Shown here one piece after another: positions 7,992 through 16,299 of a stretch of DNA of 64,000 nucleotides. Source of the stretch: Chitinophaga japonensis (GTDB lineage: Bacteria > Bacteroidota > Bacteroidia > Chitinophagales > Chitinophagaceae). The position numbers and the translations under genes are program-made. The DNA is taken from the NCBI RefSeq assembly GCF_007830125.1, contig NZ_VLLG01000003.1, forward strand, positions 1,044,247 through 1,108,246. The letters are read 5' to 3'. A model generated the notes under the pieces. It was not told the DNA's origin. It ran no database searches and was given only the letters and a program-made list of their open reading frames with translations. Position 1 is the first letter of the stretch. The number at the start of each line of letters is the position of its first letter.

Positions 7992-9383
7992 ATGAATATC
8001 AAAGCAATGAAAATATCCATACGATACATCATCACCCTGCTGGCCATAGCACTGCATACCGCAGCCTATGGCCAGCAGGAGCCTTATCCTGCATCCGCCA
8101 CGCCGGACAGGATCATACTGACCTTTAACGGGAACCCGGCCACCACGCAGGCCGTGACCTGGCGCACCGATACGCTTACCGGCGGCAGCGCACAGCTAAA
8201 ACCGGCCACCCCGCACCCGGCCCGGGAGGATAGCGCGCGTTTATTCAACGCCGTTACGCAGCGCCTGGACCTGGGCGCCGCCAGCGCCCATTATCATACC
8301 GTTACATTTGACCGGCTGGAGCCAGCCACGCAATACATGTACCGCGTAGGCGACAGCAGCCACTGGAGTGAATGGCAGCATTTTACAACGGCGGCAGCGG
8401 AGTTCCGCCCTTTCTCCTTTCTCTACCTGGGCGATGCGCAGAACGAGCACAAGGAGCTGTGGTCCCGCAGCATCCGCGCCGCCTATGCAAAAGCGCCGCA
8501 GGCGGCCTTCTCCCTGCACGCGGGAGACCTCATCAACCGCACCAATACCGACCGGGAATGGGGGGAATGGTGCTATGCGGGCGGATGGATATTCGGCACC
8601 ATGCCGGTTATTGCCACCCCCGGCAACCATGAGTATTACCGGGATGAGCAACGCAACCTGACGCTGACCAAACACTGGCGCCCCATGTTCGCCTTCCCGG
8701 AGAACGGGCCTGCCGGGCTGGAGGAAGTAGCTTACTACGTGGACTACCAGCAGGTGCGCATCATCTCCATCTGCTCCCAGGCCTTCCTGCTTAACCCGGC
8801 AGACAGCGCCCGGCAGGTGGCCTGGGTGGAAAACCTGTTGAAGCACAATCCCAACAAATGGACCATCGTTACCATGCACCATCCCGTTTTCTCTTCTGCA
8901 AACGGCCGGGATAACCTGTCGCTGCGCCATGCGTTCCTGCAGATGTTTGAGCAGTACGGGGTAGACCTGGTGCTGACAGGGCATGACCATACCTATGGAA
9001 GGGGCGTAGCGGAACAGTCGCCGCAAACGCCGCGGCAGCCATTGAAAGGGCCGGTGTATGTCACCTCCGTGAGCGGGCCTAAAATGTACATGCCCGGGCT
9101 GGGGGAATGGCTGCAGCGCGCCGCCGCGGATATACAACTGTTCCAGGTGCTGACGGTGGAAGCGGATCATATCAGCTACCAGTCCTTTACCGTAACGGGT
9201 GGCCTGTATGATGCTTTCCGGGTAGAGCGGAAGGGCAGGGGACAAAAGGTGCTGGTAGACCAGCAACCCTTGCAGGTAAAAGAGCAACTGGCATTGCCGC
9301 CGCGCTACGAGCAACGGCTGTCGGCAGAAGAAAGGCAGGCGTTTGAGGACAAGAAGCAGCAGTATTTGCGGAGGAAGCTATAA
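7992..9383 (+). CDS. Exported purple acid phosphatase-like metallophosphoesterase
   Basis: A 463-residue exported enzyme with a signal peptide ending near AAYGQQ (ATG 8007 is an alternative start). An N-terminal Fn3-like PAP domain (about 30-130) precedes a calcineurin-like phosphoesterase domain (about 135-370) with the metal-binding blocks YLGDAQN, HAGDLIN, GNHEYY, MHHPVFSS and GHDHTYGRG. The first block reads GDAQN where plant enzymes have GDxG; the rest is canonical. It should hydrolyse phosphomonoesters in the periplasm or at the cell surface using a bimetal centre. It follows the TonB receptor gene by 12 bp and is probably co-transcribed. Its 3' end overlaps the convergent ABC transporter gene by six bases. 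Confidence 0.88.
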   Translation: MNIKAMKISIRYIITLLAIALHTAAYGQQEPYPASATPDRIILTFNGNPATTQAVTWRTDTLTGGSAQLKPATPHPAREDSARLFNAVTQRLDLGAASAHYHTVTFDRLEPATQYMYRVGDSSHWSEWQHFTTAAAEFRPFSFLYLGDAQNEHKELWSRSIRAAYAKAPQAAFSLHAGDLINRTNTDREWGEWCYAGGWIFGTMPVIATPGNHEYYRDEQRNLTLTKHWRPMFAFPENGPAGLEEVAYYVDYQQVRIISICSQAFLLNPADSARQVAWVENLLKHNPNKWTIVTMHHPVFSSANGRDNLSLRHAFLQMFEQYGVDLVLTGHDHTYGRGVAEQSPQTPRQPLKGPVYVTSVSGPKMYMPGLGEWLQRAAADIQLFQVLTVEADHISYQSFTVTGGLYDAFRVERKGRGQKVLVDQQPLQVKEQLALPPRYEQRLSAEERQAFEDKKQQYLRRKL

Positions 9384-11129
9384 CGCCATCCTCCTTTCGC
9401 CTACCTGCTGCCGCCACATGGCATAATACAGCCCTTTTTTCTCCAGCAGTTGCGCGTGCGAACCGGTTTCGGATACCTGTCCTTTTTCCAGCACATAGAT
9501 CACGTCCGCGTGCATAATGGTGGAGAGCCGGTGCGCGATCAGCACGGTGATCCGTTCCCGGCCGGCGGAGATATCGCGGATGGTATTGGTGATGTCTTCT
9601 TCCGTGAGCGAGTCCAGCGCAGAAGTGGCCTCGTCAAAAATGAGCAGCCGCGGATGCCGGAGCAGCGCGCGGGCAATGGAGATGCGCTGTTTCTCGCCGC
9701 CGGACAGCTTCATGCCACCTTCTCCCAGCAGCGTGTGAATGCCTTTTTCGGACCTGGCCAGCAGGCCGGTGCAAGCGGCTTTTTGCAGGGCGTCCATGAT
9801 CTCGTGGTCCGTGGCGTCTGCTTTTACAAACAGCAGGTTGTCGCGGATGGTGCCGGCAAATAGCTGGGTGTCCTGCGTGACAAAACCGATCTGCCGGCGC
9901 AGCTCATTATAACGGATATCCGTAGAGGCGATATCATTGAACAGGATGGCGCCGGAAACCGGCCGGTACAGCCCTACCAGCAGCTTTACCAGGGTGGACT
10001 TGCCGGAGCCGGAGGGGCCTACAAAGGCAATGGTCTCCCCGGCATTCACGGTAAAGGATACGCCGTCCAGCGCATTGAGCTGCGCCGTTTTATGCCGGAA
10101 CACCACTTCCTCGAAACGGATACTTTTTAAAGGCCCGGTAGCAATGGGCGCTTCCGGCTTTTGCTCCACGGGCTTGTGCATGAGCTGGTCAAAGATCAGC
10201 ACGGAGGCTTCCACTTCCCGGTAGTTGAGGATGATATTGCCCAAGTCCTGCAAGGGGCCGAAAATGGAGGTGGAAATGAACTGCATGGCGATCAGCTCAC
10301 CGGTGCTGAGCACATGCCGGAAAATAAGCCATAAGAGGATGAACAGCACGGACTGCTTCAACAGGTTGAGCGTGGTGCCCTGCAGGAAGGAGAGCGTGCG
10401 CACCCGTTTTGTTTTCAGCATTTCCAGGTCGTATATCCGTTGCGTTTGCACCCGCAGCCGGCGTATTTCAGGGAAGGTTAGCCCCAGGCTTTTTACCAGC
10501 TCTATGTTGCGCAGCGATTCCGTAATAACGCCCGCCATCTTATTGGTCTCCTTGTTAATGGACCGTTGCACGGTTTTGATCTGCTTGCTCAGCAGGCCGG
10601 TGAGGGAGCCGAGCACCAGTATGCCGATCACGAAAACGGGCACCAGCATCCAGTTGCGTGTAACGGCGTACCATACCAGGAAGCCCATACCTACAATGGA
10701 AGAGAACAGCACGTTGATAAAGGAGTTGATGAACCGCTCTGTGTCGGTCTTTACCCGCTGCAGGATGGAGAGGGTCTCGCCGCTGCGCTGCTCCTCGAAT
10801 TCCTGGAAGGAAAGGCGCAGGGTCTGCTTCAGGCCGTCATTAAATATCTGCATGCCGAAGAGTTGCACGGCCTTCCGGGTGAAATATTCCTGGAAGGCTT
10901 TGGCGATCCTGGCCGCGATGGCAATGGCGATAGCGATGCCCAGCCAGTACAATACGCCCCGCACCAGTGCGGGCTCGCTCATAGCGCCGGGATTGGTGGC
11001 GTAATCGTCTATGATCTTACCGAAGATGATAGGGTCCGTAAGGCTTAGCAACTGGGCAATGCCCGCCAGCACAAGGGCAAAGCCCACCCACCACTTTTGT
11101 TGTCTGAAATACTTCCACAGGATTCGCAT
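9378..11129 (-). CDS. ABC exporter, fused permease and ATPase
   Basis: A 583-residue half-transporter of the MsbA/multidrug type: six membrane helices in residues about 15-315, then a nucleotide-binding domain with Walker A GPSGSGKST, Q-loop near GFVTQDTQLF, signature LSGGEKQR, Walker B LLIFDEATSALD and the H-loop AHRLST. It would work as a homodimer in the inner membrane. Substrate (lipid, drug or peptide) cannot be told. The gene stands alone on the minus strand and converges on the phosphatase gene with a six-base overlap. Confidence 0.92.
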   Translation of the reverse strand: MRILWKYFRQQKWWVGFALVLAGIAQLLSLTDPIIFGKIIDDYATNPGAMSEPALVRGVLYWLGIAIAIAIAARIAKAFQEYFTRKAVQLFGMQIFNDGLKQTLRLSFQEFEEQRSGETLSILQRVKTDTERFINSFINVLFSSIVGMGFLVWYAVTRNWMLVPVFVIGILVLGSLTGLLSKQIKTVQRSINKETNKMAGVITESLRNIELVKSLGLTFPEIRRLRVQTQRIYDLEMLKTKRVRTLSFLQGTTLNLLKQSVLFILLWLIFRHVLSTGELIAMQFISTSIFGPLQDLGNIILNYREVEASVLIFDQLMHKPVEQKPEAPIATGPLKSIRFEEVVFRHKTAQLNALDGVSFTVNAGETIAFVGPSGSGKSTLVKLLVGLYRPVSGAILFNDIASTDIRYNELRRQIGFVTQDTQLFAGTIRDNLLFVKADATDHEIMDALQKAACTGLLARSEKGIHTLLGEGGMKLSGGEKQRISIARALLRHPRLLIFDEATSALDSLTEEDITNTIRDISAGRERITVLIAHRLSTIMHADVIYVLEKGQVSETGSHAQLLEKKGLYYAMWRQQVGERRMAL

Positions 11130-11164
11130 ATTTAATAATAAGCAAAAAACGCCAGATGGCGCGC

Positions 11165-11581
11165 TTATTTCCGGGCGGCTTTTACGGCGGGGGGCATAAT
11201 GGCGTCGCCTTTATTGCCAAAGGCATTGCGGATGTAGTTGAGGACATCGCTGGCTTCGCGGTCGCTAAGGTCAAAGCCGGGCATCGGCTGATTGTATACC
11301 TTGCCCTTCACCGTGATCTCGCCGGAGGCGCCGTACAGCACCAGTTGTATGGCGCGTTGGCGGTTGGCCATCAGGTAGTCGGAGCCGGCCAGTGGCGGGA
11401 ACACGCCCTCCATGCCCAAGCCCTCCGCGCCGTGGCAGGACTGGCAGTAAGCGGCATACAGGGATCTGCCGCGTTCCATGCTGGCTTTCAGGTCAAAGGA
11501 GGATTGCGCCTGCAGGCTAAGCCAGGCAACCACGGCGGCAAACGGGAGTATGATAAAGAAAAAAGTGGCGGATCTCATCAT
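11165..11581 (-). CDS. Membrane-anchored c-type cytochrome
   Basis: A 138-residue protein with an N-terminal hydrophobic segment (signal or anchor, about residues 5-25) and one class I cytochrome c domain. The haem site is CQSCH; the sixth ligand is probably the Met in QPMPGF. The start overlaps the stop of the molybdenum-hydroxylase gene by four bases, so it is the last gene of a three-gene operon. Its likely job is to take electrons from the periplasmic hydroxylase and pass them to the respiratory chain, as in other operons of this type. Confidence 0.9.
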   Translation of the reverse strand: MMRSATFFFIILPFAAVVAWLSLQAQSSFDLKASMERGRSLYAAYCQSCHGAEGLGMEGVFPPLAGSDYLMANRQRAIQLVLYGASGEITVKGKVYNQPMPGFDLSDREASDVLNYIRNAFGNKGDAIMPPAVKAARK

Positions 11582-13779
11582 ACGTCAGTATGGTTCAGGG
11601 TTACGGGTAATGTTCTCACCCTTTTGCCGGTAGCGGCATAGATGGCGTTCAGTACAGCCGGCACCGTTACCGGGTTGGAAATTTCGCCCAGGCCCCAGGG
11701 CTGTTCATCCTGCGCTTCCACGAAATGCACTTCAATGTCCGGGCATTCATGGATGCGCACTACTTTATGGCGGTTGAAGTTGCCGCCGGTTACCCGGCCG
11801 TTCCTGATATCCACGCCGCCATACAGCAGGGCGGAGAGGCCCCATACCACACCGCCCTCCACCTGGTTCCTGGCGCCGGAAGGGTTCACCACCATGCCGC
11901 AGTCCACTGCGCAGATCACTTTGTCCACGCTCACCTTGTTGTCCTGCACGGTCACTTCGGCTATAATGGCGCAATAGCTGTTGCCATACGGGTAGGCCGC
12001 AATGCCCCGCCCACGGCCTTTGGGCAGGGGGTGGTCCCAGTCGCTTTTTTCCTTTGCCAGCCGGAGCACTTTCAGCAGGCGGGTGTTGCTGACCTTCTCT
12101 GCGCGGCCCACATTCACTTCCCGGCCTTCTACGAGCAGGGACAGCCGGAAGGCGTAAGGGTCTTTTTTGAGCGTGGCGGCTACTTCATCCACGAAGCATT
12201 CGCTGAGCGCCCAGCCGTTGCTCATAACAGAGCGCCAGGCGGTGGATTGTATAATGCTCTGGCTGGTGAGGTCTTCGAAATCGTAACGGATATTGGGAAT
12301 GTTGTAACCAATGCTGGTGAGCTCCGTAGCGGGGTAGGTACGGTCCCACATGTAGGTGCGGCATTCTTTTTCATACCAGGCGTATAATTGCCCGTTATCG
12401 TCCCAGGCCGCCTGGTAGTCCAGGCGCTGGTAGCAGTGCGCAAAGTTTGTTTGGTGATCGTCTTCCCGTGTCCAGGTCACTTTTACGGGAATATTGCCCG
12501 CTTCCCTGGAAATGCACAGGGCTTCGATGGCTGCATCGGGAAAAGCCCGCCTGCCAAAGCCGCCGCCGGAAGGAAAGAGATGGATCAGTACCTTTTCCTT
12601 CGGGATGCCGAAGATGCGGTGGATCTCGTCCGTAATGTATTCAGGCCATTGCGTGCCGGTCCACAGCTCGCAGCTATCTCCTTTAAAGTGCGCCGTGCAG
12701 TTCAGCGGCTCCATGAGGGAATGCAGCATGTAGGGGAACACATAACCGGCGCGGAGGCTGTGTTTGGCATGGTCTATATTGGCAATGGCATTCACCTCGC
12801 CGGTATAACCTACCGGGTCTATACGCTGCCCGCCCCGCTGCGCTGCCATCGCCTCAAACCCGGCAATGCTGGCATGGGCATGCGGGCCTTCCTCCCAGTT
12901 CACGGTGAGCTGGTCCCTGCCTTTTTTGGCCGCCCAGTAAGAGCTGGCGATGATGGCCACGCCCTCGCGTATATCATAAGGATATACAGGCCCCTGCAGG
13001 CCGGCCACCGCGCGGGTGGTCACAACCTTGCTGACCCCTTTTACGGCGAGGGCTTTGGCGGCATCATACGATCCTACTTTTCCTTTAAAAACCGGGCAGC
13101 GGGCAACCAAAGCGTATTGCATGCCCGGCACGCTTGCGTCCATGCCGTACGCCAGCTTGCCGGTCACCAACAGTGGTAATGTTTTGCCGGGCTGCGGTTG
13201 GCCGATGATGGAAAAGTCTTTGCTGTTTTTCAGCTTCGCGGAAGCAGGCGGCGGCAGTTTGGCAGCGGCAGCAGCCAGCGTTCCAAAACCGGCCTGCTGG
13301 CCGGTTTTGCGGTGAATGACTGCGTGATTGGCTGCATAGCAGTTAGCGGGCGTGGTGTTCCACTGCGCCGCAGCGGCCTGTACCAGCATTTCCCGCGCCG
13401 TAGCGCCGGCCTGGCGCAGGATCGGCGTCATACTGATCACGGTGGAGCTGCCCCCGGTGCCATGCCCGCCTTTGGCTTCCGTATATTTTTGCGGGTCGGC
13501 ATCCGGGTAGGTTATGCTTACCTGCCGGAAATCGGCGCAAAGCTCTTCCGCGATGATCATGGCCAGCGCGGTGCTAACGCCCTGGCCCATTTCGTGGCGG
13601 GTAACGTTGAAGATCACTTCCCCGCCGGGAAGGATGGAAAGGAAATCGCCCAGGGCGGCGCTTTCCGCGGTAGGGGCGGTATCCTGCATGGCAGGCGGCG
13701 TTTTGCCCAGGCCATAGAAACTGAGCATAAAGCCGCCGCCTGCCAGCGGCATTACCCGCATAAACTGGCGCCTGTTCAT
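11578..13779 (-). CDS. Periplasmic molybdenum hydroxylase, large Mo-binding subunit
   Basis: A 733-residue member of the xanthine dehydrogenase / aldehyde oxidase superfamily, closest in build to isoquinoline 1-oxidoreductase beta subunits (IorB). A Tat signal ([16 protein letters not shown]) shows export as a folded cofactor protein. Cofactor-binding stretches include [27 protein letters not shown] and, near the C-terminus, [19 protein letters not shown], where the Glu is the expected catalytic base. The family hydroxylates aldehydes or N-heterocycles using water. It works with the 2Fe-2S subunit encoded upstream (four-base overlap) and the cytochrome c downstream. The actual substrate is unknown. 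Confidence 0.9.
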   Translation of the reverse strand: MNRRQFMRVMPLAGGGFMLSFYGLGKTPPAMQDTAPTAESAALGDFLSILPGGEVIFNVTRHEMGQGVSTALAMIIAEELCADFRQVSITYPDADPQKYTEAKGGHGTGGSSTVISMTPILRQAGATAREMLVQAAAAQWNTTPANCYAANHAVIHRKTGQQAGFGTLAAAAAKLPPPASAKLKNSKDFSIIGQPQPGKTLPLLVTGKLAYGMDASVPGMQYALVARCPVFKGKVGSYDAAKALAVKGVSKVVTTRAVAGLQGPVYPYDIREGVAIIASSYWAAKKGRDQLTVNWEEGPHAHASIAGFEAMAAQRGGQRIDPVGYTGEVNAIANIDHAKHSLRAGYVFPYMLHSLMEPLNCTAHFKGDSCELWTGTQWPEYITDEIHRIFGIPKEKVLIHLFPSGGGFGRRAFPDAAIEALCISREAGNIPVKVTWTREDDHQTNFAHCYQRLDYQAAWDDNGQLYAWYEKECRTYMWDRTYPATELTSIGYNIPNIRYDFEDLTSQSIIQSTAWRSVMSNGWALSECFVDEVAATLKKDPYAFRLSLLVEGREVNVGRAEKVSNTRLLKVLRLAKEKSDWDHPLPKGRGRGIAAYPYGNSYCAIIAEVTVQDNKVSVDKVICAVDCGMVVNPSGARNQVEGGVVWGLSALLYGGVDIRNGRVTGGNFNRHKVVRIHECPDIEVHFVEAQDEQPWGLGEISNPVTVPAVLNAIYAATGKRVRTLPVTLNHTDV

Positions 13780-14252
13780 AACGAGCTGGTTTTAGCCTGT
13801 AAAGCAATAGCGGTTTTAATAGCTTTCCGGATACGCACATAAGTGCCGCAACGGCAGATGTTGCCTGCCATTGCGGTATGTATGGCATCGTCGGAAGGAG
13901 AGGCGTTGGTATTTAGCAGCGCGGCGGCCGACATGATCTGCCCGGCCTGGCAGTACCCGCACTGGGGTACGTCTTCCTGTATCCACGCCTGCTGCAGGGG
14001 ATGGCTGCCATCGGGCGACAGCCCTTCAATGGTAAGTATCTTTTTGCCGGCTGCCGCTGCGCAGGTAACGGTGCAGGAGCGCACCGCCTTCCCGTCCAGG
14101 TGGATGGTGCAGGCCCCGCACTGGGCAATGCCGCATCCATAGCGGGTACCTGTAAGCCCGGCATAATCCCGCAGCAGCCATAATACCGGCATGTCCGCAT
14201 CCACTTCAAACTGCCGCATGGCGCCGTTAATATTAAAATTGAATGTAGGCAT
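13776..14252 (-). CDS. 2Fe-2S subunit of the molybdenum hydroxylase
   Basis: A 158-residue iron-sulfur subunit with two 2Fe-2S clusters. The N-terminal plant-type ferredoxin cluster is ligated by [11 protein letters not shown] plus a later Cys (RSCTV); the C-terminal helical cluster by QCGYCQAGQ and ICRCGTY. It resembles IorA/CoxS-type small subunits. It has no Tat signal of its own, so it probably rides across the membrane with the large subunit. I used ATG 14252 ([10 protein letters not shown]), which fits the family; ATG 14261 is three codons upstream. First gene of the operon. Confidence 0.92.
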   Translation of the reverse strand: MPTFNFNINGAMRQFEVDADMPVLWLLRDYAGLTGTRYGCGIAQCGACTIHLDGKAVRSCTVTCAAAAGKKILTIEGLSPDGSHPLQQAWIQEDVPQCGYCQAGQIMSAAALLNTNASPSDDAIHTAMAGNICRCGTYVRIRKAIKTAIALQAKTSSL

Positions 14253-14438
14253 AACGTGCATGTTTGCGTTGCAACCAAATTACAGACCTTGTGCGTAACG
14301 GGAAGGCCTATTTAGCCGAATGCGGTCATTATTCGTCCAGCGGAAGGCCACCGCCATCAATGCCATTCGTAGCGCAATCCGGTCGTTTGTCGAAACAGGG
14401 TTTAGCCGCATGGCATAATATGTTTAATTTAGTTCCGG

Positions 14439-15503
14439 ATGAACCGCTTTCCGCGCAATATGGGCTTCAACTTCGTGTTCTGGGCATTCTATTTTTTATA
14501 TGAATGGCTGGGCAATGCCGCTGTAGGCAGCGAGTACCGGCGCTATGCCATCAATGCGGCCGTGATTGTGCCCATTACCTTCGGCGCCACCTGGTTTACC
14601 GTGAATGTGCTGATAGCCCGCTATTTCCTGAAAGGGAAGCGGAAAATATTCTGGCTGCTGTTTGCGTTCAGCGCCATTGTTTTTACACTGGCGCGCAGGG
14701 CTTTCAACTATTACTACACGTACCCGTTGTACTACCCGGAAGGGCAGGAAACCATGTCCTACTGGTTTCCGCCCAAGCTGCTGATAGAGGCGGTGAATAC
14801 CTACCTGATTGTGGCGCTGTACGCCATGTTCTACTTTTTAAGAGCCTGGTACGAGCAGCAGCGCACCACGCAGCAACTGCAGCGCGACAAGGCGGAGGCG
14901 CAACTGGAGCTGCTGAAAAGCCAGGTGCAGCCGCATTTCATCTTCAATACGCTGAATAACATTTACTCCTATGCGCAGCAGCACAGCGGGCAAACGCCGG
15001 AACTCATCTACCGCCTGTCCGCCCTGTTGAGCTACATGCTGTACGACAGCCGGCAAACCACCATACCGCTCAGCAAGGAGCTGGAATATATCAACAATTA
15101 CATTGCGCTGGAAAAAGTGCGCTACGGCAAAAGGCTGGACGTGTCGCTGAACGTTTTTGATCCCGTGGATCATTTCAGCATAGCGCCCCTGCTGCTGCTG
15201 CCCCTGGTGGAGAACAGCTTCAAGCACGGGGCTTCCAACAATATCCGGGACAGTTGGATCCGGGTAGATATTGCGCTGAACGGCGACTGGCTTTCCGTGA
15301 AAATAGAGAACAGTTGCGACGGCAGGGAACATAACGGGAACGGCAGCAAGAACGGCATAGGGCTGGAGAATGTAAAAAAACGCCTGGAGATACTGTACCC
15401 CGGCAGGTATGAATTCAAATGCATTAAAGAGCATGATTCTTTCCTGACCATCCTGAAGCTTAAAAAAAGCATACATGAAGATACGTTGCATGATCGTGGA
15501 TGA
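14439..15503 (+). CDS. LytS/YehU-type sensor histidine kinase
   Basis: A 354-residue membrane sensor. Four hydrophobic helices lie in residues about 10-135, then a short coiled linker and a His_kinase domain with the phosphoacceptor in SQVQPHFIFNTLNNI (His166). The ATPase part has LLLPLVENSFKHG and NGIGLENVKKRLEILYP. There is no sensory domain beyond the membrane helices. The gene overlaps the LytTR response regulator by 29 bp, so the two are one transcription unit and a cognate pair. It is transcribed away from the molybdenum-hydroxylase operon, whose first gene starts 187 bp upstream. Confidence 0.93.
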   Translation: MNRFPRNMGFNFVFWAFYFLYEWLGNAAVGSEYRRYAINAAVIVPITFGATWFTVNVLIARYFLKGKRKIFWLLFAFSAIVFTLARRAFNYYYTYPLYYPEGQETMSYWFPPKLLIEAVNTYLIVALYAMFYFLRAWYEQQRTTQQLQRDKAEAQLELLKSQVQPHFIFNTLNNIYSYAQQHSGQTPELIYRLSALLSYMLYDSRQTTIPLSKELEYINNYIALEKVRYGKRLDVSLNVFDPVDHFSIAPLLLLPLVENSFKHGASNNIRDSWIRVDIALNGDWLSVKIENSCDGREHNGNGSKNGIGLENVKKRLEILYPGRYEFKCIKEHDSFLTILKLKKSIHEDTLHDRG

Positions 15504-16191
15504 TGAACCTCCTGCACAGGAGCTGCTGCGTTCTTATGTGTCAAAGATCGACCACTTCGAGATCGCGGCTATCTGTAATAATGCACTGGAAGCATTTGCC
15601 CTGTTGCAAAAGAACATGGTGGATGTGGTGTTCCTGGACATTGCCATGCCCCAGATGTCGGGCCTGGAGCTGATACGTTCCCTGCCGCAACGCCCGCCGG
15701 TTATTTTTACCACCGCTTTCCGCGAGTACGGGGCAGACGGCTTTGAGCTGGATGCGCTGGATTACCTGGTAAAACCGATCACCTTTGACCGGTTCCTCAA
15801 GGCCATCGCCAAGTTCAACCAGTATAAGCTGTACCTCAGCCATCATGAAGCCGGGCACCTGTCCAACGCTTTTGAGCAGGCGTATATGTACTTCAAGGTG
15901 AACAAGGAGCTGGCCAAAGTATACCTCAAAGAGATCATTTATATAGAAAGCATTAAAGATTACATCCGCATCATCACGGATACACGTTCGCTGGTTACCT
16001 ACCAGCGTATCAGCTACATGGAGGAGAAGCTGCCGGACAGCAAGTTCCTCCGCGTCCACAAATCCTATATCGTGGCGCTGGACCGCGTATGCGGCTTCAG
16101 CAACGACCTTGTGACCATCGGTGAGCATACCATTCCCGTAGGCAGAAGCTATAAGCAGAAGTTCATGGAGTACCTGCGGGGCAGGCAGTGA
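15475..16191 (+). CDS. LytTR-family response regulator
   Basis: A 238-residue response regulator. The receiver domain (1-120) has the acidic pair VDDE, phosphoacceptor Asp55 in VVFLDIAMPQ and the conserved Lys in YLVKPI. The C-terminal LytTR DNA-binding domain (about 140-235) contains IIYIESIKDYIRI, LRVHKSYIV and the ending PVGRSYKQKFMEYL. It starts inside the end of the kinase gene. Targets are unknown; the phospholipase C gene 109 bp downstream and the divergent hydroxylase operon are candidates by position only. Confidence 0.94.
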   Translation: MKIRCMIVDDEPPAQELLRSYVSKIDHFEIAAICNNALEAFALLQKNMVDVVFLDIAMPQMSGLELIRSLPQRPPVIFTTAFREYGADGFELDALDYLVKPITFDRFLKAIAKFNQYKLYLSHHEAGHLSNAFEQAYMYFKVNKELAKVYLKEIIYIESIKDYIRIITDTRSLVTYQRISYMEEKLPDSKFLRVHKSYIVALDRVCGFSNDLVTIGEHTIPVGRSYKQKFMEYLRGRQ

Positions 16192-16299
16192 CCTTTCATC
16201 CCGTCCATTCACCAGTTAAGCATTTTTTAATGTCCGCGGCTTTTATTTGTTTACCCACCGTATTAAATTCACGGACCTTAACGTGTTATACTATTTGTC

